Assembly: GCA_002711995.1 (NCBI GenBank)
Contig: PASN01000009.1
Span: 243,019 to 307,018, forward strand
Source of the DNA: Halobacteriovoraceae bacterium
GTDB lineage: Bacteria; Bdellovibrionota; Bacteriovoracia; Bacteriovoracales; Bacteriovoracaceae
DNA: 64,000 nt
Reading direction: 5' to 3'
In this document: piece after piece, positions 37,675-47,163 of the stretch
Position numbering within the stretch: position 1 is the first letter of the stretch
How the letters are laid out: every line of letters starts with the position of its first letter
Notes under the pieces: generated by a model
Database searches by the model: none
The model's input: the letters and a program-made list of their open reading frames with translations, nothing else
What the model was told of the DNA's origin: nothing
Made by a program: the position numbers and the translations under genes

Positions 37675-38238
37675 ATGAAAAAACTAATTTTTATATTATT
37701 GTGCTCATATTCTTTAACCTCTATTGCTGCAGAACTTAAAATTCAACCAGTCTACAGTATAGAAACCACACGAAGGGAATACCCAGAGCCTGCAAATCAA
37801 ATAACAAAGACATATGTGGGAGTTAGCGCCCTCTATGGAGAGCCTATATTTTCAGGTGAGTTTGAAATAGCGCAATCAACCTATACGGACACATTTCCAT
37901 CATCAGATTCAGAGGTTACAAGTTTAACACGAAGAGCGATGTTGGGCATTCGCTCTTACCCGATTACTAGTAAGTACCTTGGCGGATTTCTAAGGGCCGG
38001 AGTAAGAGCTAAGCAAGAAACATTGGATATTAAAGAGTCTGGTGAAACAAGAGAGGAAGTACTCCCTGTATATATTGACCCCTACGCTGGTGCGGGCCTG
38101 ACACTAGCTCTTGGGAGCATTGCCGCAGTGAATGCCAGTGCAACTATGGTTTACAATAGAAGCGCTGATGTGGATGAATCTGAACGCTATGACGTTCAGT
38201 ATACACTCTCGGCTACATTTAAAATTGGCAATCGTTAG
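37675..38238 (+). CDS. Predicted small outer-membrane beta-barrel
   Basis: 187 residues. Signal peptide MKKLIFILLCSYSLTSIA, then about eight amphipathic strands with Gly/aromatic turns (GVSALYGEPIFSGEFEIA, GFLRAGVRAKQE, YDVQYTLSATFKIG) consistent with an OmpX/OmpW-size barrel. No named family. Preceded by a terminator and followed after 75 nt by another exported gene. Confidence 0.68.
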   Translation: MKKLIFILLCSYSLTSIAAELKIQPVYSIETTRREYPEPANQITKTYVGVSALYGEPIFSGEFEIAQSTYTDTFPSSDSEVTSLTRRAMLGIRSYPITSKYLGGFLRAGVRAKQETLDIKESGETREEVLPVYIDPYAGAGLTLALGSIAAVNASATMVYNRSADVDESERYDVQYTLSATFKIGNR

Positions 38239-38313
38239 ATTTTCGCTGATCACTTAACAGTCCTATGGACTCAGTTCAATTAGCATGTCAATTTCTTTCT
38301 TAAAGGAGTTTGT

Positions 38314-38850
38314 ATGCGTTTAATTCTGATTTTTTTAAGTGCATTTTTTGTGGCACAGGCCAAGGATGTAAAGAATGTTAAAGTTCTTAAGTCCAAGGCA
38401 AAAGAGAGTCTTAAAAAGCGAATTCAGGCAAGAAAACAAATACCTCTTGTTCCCCAAAAGGCTAAAATTCAGACAACGGACATTAAAATTCCATCCAAGG
38501 TATTAGTAAAACACGCAGAAAAAGCTAGAGAAATAAAAAAAAGAAAATTAAAGCATCAAGAAGGTATAGAAGAATTGATCACCTCCACCATGGATAAGGG
38601 TCTTTTTGCAAAGATGCTGGCATCTAGAAATAGCGAGCTTAAAAAATTTAAAAAGGCGGAAGTATCTAAGTTTAAGAAATTGAAAGATGCAATAAAAACC
38701 AAAAAAACATCATTCAACCAAGAAATTTCCAGATACCTATATCAAGATAAAGAGATGCCTTTGATTAAATTCAAGCAAATAAGCAAGATTCTCTTGATGA
38801 ACCCTAAATTTAAAGAGCGCTATCAAAGAGTCACAAAACAGACCGAGTAG
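38314..38850 (+). CDS. Lysine-rich exported protein, unrecognised
   Basis: 178 residues with SD AAAGGAG and signal peptide MRLILIFLSAFFVAQA. By hand count 39 of 178 residues are Lys (about 22 %) with several Arg, so the mature protein is strongly basic. Predicted structure is helical (KVLVKHAEKAREIKKRK; KKFKKAEVSKFKKLK). Candidates are a nucleic-acid, polyanion or cell-wall binding protein, but no family matches. Confidence 0.65.
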   Translation: MRLILIFLSAFFVAQAKDVKNVKVLKSKAKESLKKRIQARKQIPLVPQKAKIQTTDIKIPSKVLVKHAEKAREIKKRKLKHQEGIEELITSTMDKGLFAKMLASRNSELKKFKKAEVSKFKKLKDAIKTKKTSFNQEISRYLYQDKEMPLIKFKQISKILLMNPKFKERYQRVTKQTE

Positions 38851-38887
38851 AATGATTTTTCCGCCCCGCCCAAACAATTCCAATGAT

Positions 38888-38896
38888 TGTTATAAT
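38888..38896 (+). promoter_or_regulatory. Extended -10 promoter for glutaminase
   Basis: TGTTATAAT (TGN plus consensus TATAAT) 18 nt before the GTG start; no good -35 is seen, which extended -10 promoters tolerate. A short dyad (AACAATTCCAATGATTGTT) overlaps it and might be an operator. Confidence 0.4.
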
Positions 38897-38914
38897 TATT
38901 AAAAAGGGGTTTAT

Positions 38915-39862
38915 GTGAAGTTAAAGCAAGAGATTCAAGCTCTATATGAAAAATATAAAAACGATCGCTCCGGCGAGGTTAACAAGTCCATACCGGCCTT
39001 ATCTCAAGTAAATGCCGACTCTTTTGCGATTAGTGTTGCCATGGCTAATGGCAAAGTCATTGAAGTTGGAGATATAAACACCACCTTTACGATTCAATCA
39101 ATATCAAAACCCTTTATATATGGCCTTGCCTTGGAGCAATACGGAAGTGATTTTGTGGAAAGCAAGGTAGGTATTGAGCCAACTGGAGAAGACTTTGACA
39201 CAGTCATCAAACTGGATGATCAAGGCCGTCCTTACAACCCGATGGTAAATTCTGGCGCAATAGCAGTTACAAGCCTGGTAAATGCTGACACTAAAAAAAG
39301 CAGAGACGAGGAAGTTTTGGGTTGTCTGTCCAACTACGCGGGGAGAAAACTTAGATTGCACTCTCCCACTTTTAAATCAGAAAAAGAGTCTGGCGATAAA
39401 AACTATGCAATAGCACACCTATTGAAGCACTTTCAAATTTTAGGAAAAAACCTAAAACAAGACCTAGAGCTCTATTTTAAACAATGCTCTGCAAGTGTAA
39501 CCAGCACTGATCTTGCAATGATGGGAGCAACCTTGGCAAATAATGGCGTAAACCCTGTGACTAAAAAAGAATGTGTCTCACCTGAAAATTTAAGACATAT
39601 TTTAAGCATTATCCTAACCTGTGGAATGTACAACTACAGCGGTGAATGGGTTTTTGATATTGGCCTTCCAGCAAAGAGTGGTGTTTCCGGCGGAATCCTA
39701 ATGGTGGTTCCAGGCCTCATGGCAATCTCAGTTTACTCTCCTCGACTTGATAAGCGAGGAAACTCGATTAGAGGCATCAAAGTCTGCGAGGAGCTTTCGA
39801 AAATTTACAATCTCCATATTCTTGATACATCCAGCCCTAAGAAGGCATCTGAAATACTTTAA
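38915..39862 (+). CDS. glsA: Glutaminase
   Basis: 315 residues, standard for the serine-dependent beta-lactamase-fold glutaminase family. It hydrolyses glutamine to glutamate and ammonia. Visible motifs: SxxK in IQSISKPFIYG, NPMVNSGAIA, NYAIAHLLK, and KSGVSGGILMVVPG near the C-terminus. The start is GTG at 38915 after AAAGGGG; an ATG 4 nt upstream runs straight into a stop. Cytoplasmic, monocistronic. Confidence 0.95.
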   Translation: MKLKQEIQALYEKYKNDRSGEVNKSIPALSQVNADSFAISVAMANGKVIEVGDINTTFTIQSISKPFIYGLALEQYGSDFVESKVGIEPTGEDFDTVIKLDDQGRPYNPMVNSGAIAVTSLVNADTKKSRDEEVLGCLSNYAGRKLRLHSPTFKSEKESGDKNYAIAHLLKHFQILGKNLKQDLELYFKQCSASVTSTDLAMMGATLANNGVNPVTKKECVSPENLRHILSIILTCGMYNYSGEWVFDIGLPAKSGVSGGILMVVPGLMAISVYSPRLDKRGNSIRGIKVCEELSKIYNLHILDTSSPKKASEIL

Positions 39863-39963
39863 GACAAGGCCTTGTCCAAGCTTAAACTGGCCTGGACAGG
39901 GTTCATATTCCTTTTAAGACTTATTAAGCTGTCCTCCTGTTAAATTAAACAAAGGAAGGACTT

Positions 39964-40611
39964 ATGAAAAACTTTTTAGGCTTCGCTATTATCGTTGCTC
40001 TTTCTGGTTGTGCGAGTACCGGGGAGCAAAAAGATGAAAACATTAATACCAAAAAAGGCGCGGGCATTGGCGCGGCCGTTGGAGCTGTAGCAGGCTCAAT
40101 AGTATCGGGTGACAAGAAAAAGGGTGCCGTTATCGGTGGAGTCCTAGGAGGCATTGCGGGAGGCGCCTATGGAAAGAAACTCGACGAGCAAGCAAAGGAA
40201 CTTGAAGAGGTTGCTGAAACAAAAAGAACTGACCAAGGGATTATCACAAAACTTAAGGGCGATATCACTTTTAAAACTGGCAAAAGTGAAGTTCGACCAG
40301 AGGCCAAACAGCGACTTCAGAGAATGGCCGATATCTTAAAAAAGTATCCTGAAAATCAAATTACCGTCATAGGTCACACAGATTCCACAGGGCCAGAGCC
40401 GGTGAATGAAGAGCTTTCAAAGGAGCGTGCCCAAGAAGTGAAACAAATTCTGGTTTCAAATGGAGTGCCAATCGAAAGCGTCAACACCATGGGTGTGGCT
40501 TCTTCCGACCCCATTGCATCTAATCAAACTAAGCAAGGTAGGGCCGCAAATCGCCGTGTAGAGCTTGCTATCACAATGGATGAAACAGAATCATCTCGCC
40601 AGGCCGAATAA
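39964..40611 (+). CDS. OmpA-family lipoprotein with glycine zipper
   Basis: 215 residues. Lipobox LSGC, then a glycine-zipper segment (GAGIGAAVGAVAGSIVSG, GAVIGGVLGGIAGGAYG) and a C-terminal OmpA-like peptidoglycan-binding domain (VIGHTDSTGPEPVNEELSKER; NRRVELAI). It should anchor the outer membrane to peptidoglycan from the lipid-anchored side. SD AGGAAGGA is strong. Monocistronic. Confidence 0.92.
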   Translation: MKNFLGFAIIVALSGCASTGEQKDENINTKKGAGIGAAVGAVAGSIVSGDKKKGAVIGGVLGGIAGGAYGKKLDEQAKELEEVAETKRTDQGIITKLKGDITFKTGKSEVRPEAKQRLQRMADILKKYPENQITVIGHTDSTGPEPVNEELSKERAQEVKQILVSNGVPIESVNTMGVASSDPIASNQTKQGRAANRRVELAITMDETESSRQAE

Positions 40612-40720
40612 AACTTAATATTTCTTAACCACCTTGCTGCTTCGCACGGCAAGGTTTTTCCACCATTATTTCCATCGAGTTTTCTGCGACAATGAATTGA
40701 TATGTCAAAAAGGAAGACTC

Positions 40721-42256
40721 ATGAAATTAATTCTTATCGCTTTGCTTGTTTCATCATTTTCATTCGCCAAAAAGATTCAAATCATTCACACGAATGACCT
40801 TCACTCGTTTTACTTTGGACCAACTAAAGAAGGCGATGGTGGCTATGCAAGAGTAAAGACATTAATCGACAAGCTAAAGGCAGACGCAAACAGAAAGGGC
40901 ATACCTTCCCTAGTCTTAGACGCAGGTGATTTTGGCGAAGGCTCTTACCAATTTCTATTTGATAATGGAATCGGCTCCTTTAAGGCCTTAGACATGCTGG
41001 GAATTGATGCGGCAGTGGTTGGAAACCATGACCATATGTTTGGAGGCAAAATGCTTTCAGATCAAATAAAAGAGTCTGGAGTAAAAACACAGCTTCTAGG
41101 TGCAAATATCGCCACAACGGCCGATATGAAGCTCAAAGGCCTTCTTAAACCAAATGCTGTTTTCGATTTAGATGTAGTTAGAGTTGATGTTATTGGCCTA
41201 ACCACCGACAGCCTTCACTTCATGCACCAAATAAGACCAGGATTTATTTTTCCCCCCGCCCCTGTAAGCAGGGCCTATTCAAAAATTGCTAGAGAGGACA
41301 ATTCAGATCTAATTATAGCTCTAACTCATATCGGCCTTGAAAAAGATAAAAAACTAGCAAAGGACGATCCTGAGCTTGACCTGATCATTGGTGGACACAG
41401 TCATACAAGACTTGAAAAAGTGGTTCACCAAACAAATCAAGAAAACAGAAACATCCCCATAGTTCAAACAGGGGCGCATGCCATGGCCGTGGGTAGTCTT
41501 ATCCTAGACCTTAAAGGCCCAAAAGATGTTGAAGTGGTCTCTTACAACCTTCATGACGCTTTGGCAGATGTGGCCGAAGATGAAGAGGTTAAGAGCTTTG
41601 TAGATGATGTTGACTATAGGGCCAGAAGGGCCTTGGCAGGGAATCGTTGGAACGAAGTCATCGGAAAAAGTGAAGTGGACCTAGCAGGTTATGTTAATGG
41701 AAAACAAGAAAGGTTTGATGGTTGTTGGCTTGAACATCTTCCGAAAATAATTCAAGAAGAGTCAGACAGCAATGTGGGTCTCTATTTGCCAAACTTCACT
41801 GGCAAGGCAATTTCAAAAGGGAACATTACTTATGGAAATATTGTGGAGAACTTTCCACATATCAATGAGTACGGAAGGCCTGGTTGGGAGATCATGAAAT
41901 TTAAAGTTAACGGTTGGAAACTTTACACTCTCCTACTAGCATTGGTATCAGCAGATGTTGGTGACAGCGCCCCACTCATTGGTGGTGTTGAGTATTCTTT
42001 ATTCACCTTTCCAGACAGCATACCATGGATAGGTGGAGTGAGTTTTTTCACTAGGTTAAAAATAAATGGCAAGACAGTCGACTTCTCAGACATGTATGAA
42101 GTTGCTCTTCCATTTGAGTTCTCTCGAATGCTTGAAGGACTGTTGCCTAAAAAATTTAGTAAACTATTTACCAAAGACTTTGTTCGCGGGGACTGGTATT
42201 TGTGGAACATGGCTGAGAATTATATTAAAAAGCACGAAGTTATTAGCTGTCGCTAA
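40721..42256 (+). CDS. Exported 5'-nucleotidase/UshA-type metallophosphoesterase
   Basis: 511 residues from ATG 40721 (SD AGGA), preferred over an upstream ATG at 40634 because it begins the signal peptide (MKLILIALLVSSFSFA). Metal-binding motifs of the UshA family follow: IIHTNDLHS, DAGDFGEG, GNHDHMFG, ALTHIGLEKD and GGHSHTR; the C-terminal nucleotide-binding half is present (ITYGNIVENFPHIN). Such periplasmic or surface enzymes release phosphate from nucleotides. Shares stop bases (CTAA) with the convergent kinase. Confidence 0.9.
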   Translation: MKLILIALLVSSFSFAKKIQIIHTNDLHSFYFGPTKEGDGGYARVKTLIDKLKADANRKGIPSLVLDAGDFGEGSYQFLFDNGIGSFKALDMLGIDAAVVGNHDHMFGGKMLSDQIKESGVKTQLLGANIATTADMKLKGLLKPNAVFDLDVVRVDVIGLTTDSLHFMHQIRPGFIFPPAPVSRAYSKIAREDNSDLIIALTHIGLEKDKKLAKDDPELDLIIGGHSHTRLEKVVHQTNQENRNIPIVQTGAHAMAVGSLILDLKGPKDVEVVSYNLHDALADVAEDEEVKSFVDDVDYRARRALAGNRWNEVIGKSEVDLAGYVNGKQERFDGCWLEHLPKIIQEESDSNVGLYLPNFTGKAISKGNITYGNIVENFPHINEYGRPGWEIMKFKVNGWKLYTLLLALVSADVGDSAPLIGGVEYSLFTFPDSIPWIGGVSFFTRLKINGKTVDFSDMYEVALPFEFSRMLEGLLPKKFSKLFTKDFVRGDWYLWNMAENYIKKHEVISCR

Positions 42257-43623
42257 CTTTCCAGTGGAAGCTCAACCTTAAAGGTTGAGCCCTTCCCAAC
42301 CTCACTTTCAACACTAATATTCCCTCCATGGGCCTCTATAATTTTCTTTGTGATATAGAGTCCAAGCCCCAATCCTCTTCCCTTAACGTTTTCAATTCGA
42401 GTATATTTTTTGTACAGGAGCTTTATTTGCTCGCTGCTTAGTCCTTCACCAAAGTCTCTTATTTCTACCATAACTCTTTCAGCGGATGGTTTAAAAAGGG
42501 TCACCTTTGGTGATTTGCTCTTAGCTCCGTACTTAATCGCGTTGCTTAAAAGATTTACAAATACTTGCTCCAATCGAAAAGCGTCCCAAGTGCCGACGAC
42601 ATCTTTATCCTCTTCCAGAAACTCAATTTGAACTCCATCCGACATTCTAAAGTTGCTAATGATTCTTGTCATAAGATCATTTAAGTTCGCTTTTACTTTG
42701 TGTAACTCAAGATTGCCGCTTTGTATCCTTGTCACGTCTCTCATATCGTCAATAAGTCTTGAGATATTATCGAGATTCGTGTTCATATTTTTTAAAAGAC
42801 TGAGTTTATCTTCATCACTAAGTCTCATTGACTCATCCTCACAGCCCATTTTAATCAGTTCAGCCTGTGTTTTTAAGACCGCAATCGGTGTCTTAAGTTC
42901 ATGTGAAGCTATAGAGATAAACTCATCTCTTAAACTCAACGCTTTTTCGATAGCGGCGCGCTGTTCGGCATTCTCTGCCACCAACTCCTCCAGAGACTCC
43001 TTCCTACTCTTCATTTGATTTTTCAAAATGTCTTTAATCTTGTTTGATTCGTAAAGATTAAAGAATAATCTCTCCCTCGAGGCATGGACATAGTGAGCTC
43101 CGATTGAGCCTAAAGCAGCAATTAGCAGCATAACCGCCAAGTTGAACAGTAAAACGGAATTAGTAATAAATTCTGATCCGAGGGCAACAAAGGCCCCAAA
43201 GGTGTAGGTAAACAAGACCATAGCATTTAGTTGGAATACATGAAACCCATCCTTTGGAGTTAAAACAGAAGCGGCTAGCATTACCAGAATAATCCCAATA
43301 TATTTCGGACTTTGTTCAAAACCGATAATATAATTCATTAGAGTAATTCCAACCCCTCCAACCAGAATTAAAAAACCAAATGTCATCATCGGTTGGTCAA
43401 AGGAATGAATTTTTCGAATATATAAAAAGCTGCCTAAATAAAAAAGAAATAGCGCTCCTCGAATTGAAACAAGTTCCGTCAAGACTTCAGGATGAACTTT
43501 AGCATCAATAACACCAAACAATGGAAAAAAGATCATTGCAAAAAGGCATAAAACTTTTGAGCTTTTAACAGCTTGTTTCTTTACCTCTTCCTCATATGCC
43601 TCTAAAACTTGTTGAACTTCCAT
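42253..43623 (-). CDS. Sensor histidine kinase, multi-membrane-span sensor
   Basis: 456 residues. About six membrane segments (residues 20-180), a short coiled coil, HisKA with the His in IASHELKTPIAVLK, and an HATPase domain with NLLSNAIKYG, DFGEGL and GRGLGLGLYITKK. No periplasmic sensor domain is obvious, so the membrane part itself may sense. No response regulator is adjacent, so it is an orphan kinase. The start is ATG at 43623. Confidence 0.9.
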   Translation of the reverse strand: MEVQQVLEAYEEEVKKQAVKSSKVLCLFAMIFFPLFGVIDAKVHPEVLTELVSIRGALFLFYLGSFLYIRKIHSFDQPMMTFGFLILVGGVGITLMNYIIGFEQSPKYIGIILVMLAASVLTPKDGFHVFQLNAMVLFTYTFGAFVALGSEFITNSVLLFNLAVMLLIAALGSIGAHYVHASRERLFFNLYESNKIKDILKNQMKSRKESLEELVAENAEQRAAIEKALSLRDEFISIASHELKTPIAVLKTQAELIKMGCEDESMRLSDEDKLSLLKNMNTNLDNISRLIDDMRDVTRIQSGNLELHKVKANLNDLMTRIISNFRMSDGVQIEFLEEDKDVVGTWDAFRLEQVFVNLLSNAIKYGAKSKSPKVTLFKPSAERVMVEIRDFGEGLSSEQIKLLYKKYTRIENVKGRGLGLGLYITKKIIEAHGGNISVESEVGKGSTFKVELPLES

Positions 43624-43636
43624 TAGACAGCAATTC

Positions 43637-43671
43637 CAAATAAAAAGACCAGTGATTCCTCACTGGTCTTT
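43637..43671 (-). terminator. Rho-independent terminator after the glutaminase-like gene
   Basis: 12-bp perfect stem AAAGACCAGTGA/TCACTGGTCTTT with a 4-nt loop, followed on the minus strand by TTTTTATTT. It ends the 43700-44626 transcript ahead of the kinase gene. Confidence 0.88.
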
Positions 43672-43699
43672 CGAGTAATAATTAATGTCTATGGTAATT

Positions 43700-44626
43700 T
43701 TAAATGCCGTGAATTGTCTTAGGTCTAGAGTTGACTTTATATTCGTCCAAGGAATCATCAAGTTTGTCATAATCCCAATCTGTTTGAACGTAGTTTCTAC
43801 CTGCAGAGAAATAGTCCTCAGTATGATACTGTAAATCTGTCACAGGGCGTCTTTGATCCCAAGAAGAAATGCTGCCATAGTTTAGAAATCTTAGCTCCAA
43901 CGGGCCATGGTAGTACATAGACGTTTCTTGATAAAAGCACCAAGCGTCTTGTTGAGCTCTATCGAATTCCATGATGTGTGTGATCTTCTGACATTTAATG
44001 TCTACTTTCTGATTTGGATCTTCTGTAAGACCAAGTCTCTTCAATGTATTCTGTGCTTCTACAATTTTTGCCTGGTATCTGCTAGCTCTTGAACGAGAGG
44101 CTCTTCTTAACTGACTTCTATATTTTTTAAGATCATCTAAGAGATCATACTGACGCTTCTTTAAAAGCCTCTCACCTCTTTCAGTTAGATACTCAACCCA
44201 TGATTCAGTAGTTCTTGGAGAACTTACCAAGTGTGGATCTATAACATAATCAACGCCATTCACTTCAACAGCAGGAGCAACATGAAAGTCCCATCCATCA
44301 TTGCTGGAGAAGATTCTTCCAAAGAAAGCGCCCACACCGCTTCTTCCTTGGTCATCAAGCTCATGATTAAACTTGTCAGTGTAGTGCATGAAAACTTTTT
44401 TAGACTTTACGCCATACTTTCTATCTAATTTGTATGACCAAATTGAAGCTCTTTTAAAGCAATCATCGCCTTCCATTTTTCTGTTGATCGACGAAATTTC
44501 GTCCCAGAACTGCTCAAGCTCATACTCTGTGTGATTTGTTGTGTAAAAACCTTCTATCGGACTCACTGGAGCTGCCAGTATTGATGTGCTTAAAAACACT
44601 GATGCGAAAGTAAATAATTTCTTCAT
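43700..44626 (-). CDS. Exported protein-glutaminase-like (Cys-His-Asp deamidase) protein
   Basis: 308 residues; signal peptide MKKLFTFASVFLSTSILAA. The core follows the Chryseobacterium protein-glutaminase pattern (Pfam Gln_deamidase_2 type): Cys56 in DDCFKRASIWSYKL, His115 in WDFHVAPAVEVNG and Asp130 in YVIDPHLV, in the expected order and spacing. Family enzymes deamidate protein-bound glutamine side chains. The C-terminal 170 residues are basic then Tyr/Asp-rich and have no match I recognise. SD GGGGAA. If right, an exported protein-modifying enzyme. Confidence 0.6.
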   Translation of the reverse strand: MKKLFTFASVFLSTSILAAPVSPIEGFYTTNHTEYELEQFWDEISSINRKMEGDDCFKRASIWSYKLDRKYGVKSKKVFMHYTDKFNHELDDQGRSGVGAFFGRIFSSNDGWDFHVAPAVEVNGVDYVIDPHLVSSPRTTESWVEYLTERGERLLKKRQYDLLDDLKKYRSQLRRASRSRASRYQAKIVEAQNTLKRLGLTEDPNQKVDIKCQKITHIMEFDRAQQDAWCFYQETSMYYHGPLELRFLNYGSISSWDQRRPVTDLQYHTEDYFSAGRNYVQTDWDYDKLDDSLDEYKVNSRPKTIHGI

Positions 44627-44734
44627 AATTTCCCCTATTGAAATAACCCTTTCCTTTATCTAAGGGGTTTTATAAATCGAAGCTTTTACTGGCAACAAGT
44701 TGTCGCTAGACGTGTAAAAATGACAATGTGGGAG

Positions 44735-46117
44735 CTACCTAGGGTTGGCCATCTTCTCGAAGTTCACTATTGCCTCATACTCCTCCAAGCTCATAAGTCC
44801 CTCTTTTTTGACCTCATCCCAGATGGAGGTTTCATTCTCATAGGCATTATGGGCTATTTTTGAGGCCTTTTCATAGCCAATCTTTGGAGCAATTGCCGTG
44901 ACCACCATAAGAGAATTTTCTCTATACTGCTGTAGTCTTAATTTATTAAGTCTTATTCCCTTCAAACATCTTCTTTCAAAACTTGAAACCGCATCATTTA
45001 AAAGATCAGCACTCTTGAGCACATTATGAATAATAAGAGGCTTGTATGCATTTAGCTGAAGCTGTCCATGCATTCCACCAAAGGACACGGCCACGTCATT
45101 TCCAATCACCTGGGCACATGCCATTGTCATCGCTTCGCACTGGGTAGGGTTTACTTTACCAGGCATTATAGAGCTTCCAGGCTCATTTTCTGGCAGCAAT
45201 AACTCAGCTAGCCCACAACGAGGACCACTACCTAGCAGTCGAATATCATTGGCTATCTTCATCAACGTTGATGCACACACTTTCAAAGCTCCACTAAGAC
45301 CTAGGAGATCGTCGTGGGATGCAATTTTGCTAAACTTATTTGGACAAGACCTAAAATCCGCTCCAAGATACTCATTTAGCTCCTCAACCACCAATTCGGA
45401 AAAGCTTTTTGAAGTGTTAAGTCCAGTTCCAATAGCAGTCCCCCCAATAGGCAGCTCCTCACACCAAGGCACAAGTTTCTCAAGCCCCTCTCTGGCCTGA
45501 TCAACTTGAGAGGCCCATGCTGAGAACTCTTGCCCAACAGTCATTGGGACAGCGTCCATTAAATGGGTTCTTCCAATCTTATGCTCTTTGCTAAACTCCT
45601 CAGCTTTAAGAGAAAGAGACCTCTCAAAAGACTTCAAGCTTGGAATTAAACTCAAGCGGCACTTTAGCGCCGCACTTATTTGCATCACAGTTGGAAAGGT
45701 ATCGTTGGAAGATTGTCCCATGTTAACATCGTCATTCGGATGTACCAGTTTCTGCCCTAATTTCCCTCCAAGAAGTTCAGTTGCCCTGTTGGCAACGACC
45801 TCGTTCACATTCATATTTGTTTGGGTTCCAGAGCCTGTTTGCCAAACTTTTAATGGAAAATGTTCATCAAACTTTCCATCAATAATCTCATCACATGCAT
45901 CACCTATGGCCTGTGACTTTTTAGAATCCAGCCTACCAAGGCTTTCGTTGGCCTTTGCGCACGCTTTTTTTAGGTGAGCATAGTTGTGAATGAATTCACT
46001 CGGAAAGGTTTCGTTGCTTATGGGGAAGTTTTCAAGGGATCTTTGGGTTTGAGCACCCCAGTATTTTTCTTGGGAGATTTTGAGCTCTCCCATGGAGTCT
46101 TTTTCAATTCTATGCAT
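44735..46117 (-). CDS. fumC: Class II fumarate hydratase
   Basis: 460 residues, the standard FumC length. Visible: QTGSGTQTNMNVNEV, VHPNDDVNMGQSSND, HLMDAVPMTVGQEF and the lyase signature GSSIMPGKVNPTQCE. It interconverts fumarate and malate in the TCA cycle; malate then feeds MaeB encoded at the window start. Start ATG 46117 has AAGAGG 11 nt upstream. The small lipoprotein gene lies 57 nt upstream on the same strand. Confidence 0.96.
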   Translation of the reverse strand: MHRIEKDSMGELKISQEKYWGAQTQRSLENFPISNETFPSEFIHNYAHLKKACAKANESLGRLDSKKSQAIGDACDEIIDGKFDEHFPLKVWQTGSGTQTNMNVNEVVANRATELLGGKLGQKLVHPNDDVNMGQSSNDTFPTVMQISAALKCRLSLIPSLKSFERSLSLKAEEFSKEHKIGRTHLMDAVPMTVGQEFSAWASQVDQAREGLEKLVPWCEELPIGGTAIGTGLNTSKSFSELVVEELNEYLGADFRSCPNKFSKIASHDDLLGLSGALKVCASTLMKIANDIRLLGSGPRCGLAELLLPENEPGSSIMPGKVNPTQCEAMTMACAQVIGNDVAVSFGGMHGQLQLNAYKPLIIHNVLKSADLLNDAVSSFERRCLKGIRLNKLRLQQYRENSLMVVTAIAPKIGYEKASKIAHNAYENETSIWDEVKKEGLMSLEEYEAIVNFEKMANPR

Positions 46118-46174
46118 CCTGACCTCTTTTTACCTTAGGATAAAGAGGCCAGGGCCTTTGAACAACTTAGATAT

Positions 46175-46399
46175 TTATTCGATAGTGCAGCCTGCGTCTG
46201 AATCTCCACCTAGGTTTATTTCAACCGGTTCTTCTTCAAGTTTTTTAATTTTATCATCGCAATCTTCAGGATCTTGCAACTCTTCAGGCAAGGCATTAGA
46301 AGCTGACTTTTCGGCTTTGATCACCGCTTTTGATTCAACAGTTTTCTCTTCACAAGAAGCAAACAAGGCAAGAATATCCGCTATAAACAAAAACTTCAT
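46175..46399 (-). CDS. Small acidic lipoprotein
   Basis: 74 residues with AAGGAGATATCTC before the ATG and lipobox LFASCEE. The mature part is very acidic, Glu/Asp-rich, with two further Cys near the end (EDCDDKIKK, DAGCTIE). No family. It follows the SDR gene by 11 nt and may belong to that operon with the metal permease; acidic Cys-containing lipoproteins could bind metals (inference only). Confidence 0.6.
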   Translation of the reverse strand: MKFLFIADILALFASCEEKTVESKAVIKAEKSASNALPEELQDPEDCDDKIKKLEEEPVEINLGGDSDAGCTIE

Positions 46400-46410
46400 G
46401 AGATATCTCC

Positions 46411-47163
46411 TTAATCTTCTACTGAGTAGTTAAATCGTTTCATTGACATAATTTTTAAGTATACCCTTCTTGGCAAAACAGACAAGAGCCTAACCATCAG
46501 TGTGAATTTAAATGGAAAAAAGACTCTGAGCTTTTTTTTCTTCACACCTTCGTAAACTTTTTTAGCGGCTTCTTCCACACTTATCATAGATGGCATTGGG
46601 TGTGGGGTCTTTTGTGTCAAAGGAGTGTCTATGAACCCCGGATACACGCATGTTACATTTATATTTTCATTTTTAAGATCTAGACTAAATGATTCACAAA
46701 TCTTTCCAACGGCGGCCTTGGTGGCACTGTACGCCGAAACACCTGGCAGTCCGTTCAGTGCGGCGATGGATGATATGGCCACAAGATGCCCACTTTTTTG
46801 CTGAAGCATCCTTTCAAGGGCAGCTTCAAAAGTGTTTAAGACTCCAAGTAAGTTGATATCTATAAGCTCTCTAGCTGTTTGAAAGTTAGGAAGCCTTGTT
46901 TTATTTTCATAACTCTTACCCGCATTGGCGATTACAATATCCAGGCCCTTTTCTGAAAATTTTGCAATTGCACTCAAAACTTCTGCACGCTTTGAGACGT
47001 CCACAACAAAAGTTTCAAAACTGTAGTCTTGGGCCAACTTTTGTAAAACATCCTCACGTCTAGCACAAATGCCAACTCTATAACCTTTGGCTTTATACAA
47101 CTTGGCAAGCTCAAGTCCCAGGCCAGAACTTCCTCCGGTAATAAAGACACTTAGCTGCAACAA
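46411..47163 (-). CDS. Short-chain dehydrogenase/reductase (classical SDR)
   Basis: 250 residues. Cofactor motif TGGSSGLG at the N-terminus, NAG (VIANAGKSY), catalytic Ser in AISSIAAL and YxxxK in YSATKAAVGK. It uses NAD(P)(H); substrate unknown, though the C-terminal hydrophobic/basic end (KFTLMVRLLSVLPRRVYL) suggests a membrane lipid or 3-ketosphinganine-type role. TTG start (47163), overlapping the permease gene by 13 nt. Confidence 0.85.
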   Translation of the reverse strand: MLQLSVFITGGSSGLGLELAKLYKAKGYRVGICARREDVLQKLAQDYSFETFVVDVSKRAEVLSAIAKFSEKGLDIVIANAGKSYENKTRLPNFQTARELIDINLLGVLNTFEAALERMLQQKSGHLVAISSIAALNGLPGVSAYSATKAAVGKICESFSLDLKNENINVTCVYPGFIDTPLTQKTPHPMPSMISVEEAAKKVYEGVKKKKLRVFFPFKFTLMVRLLSVLPRRVYLKIMSMKRFNYSVED

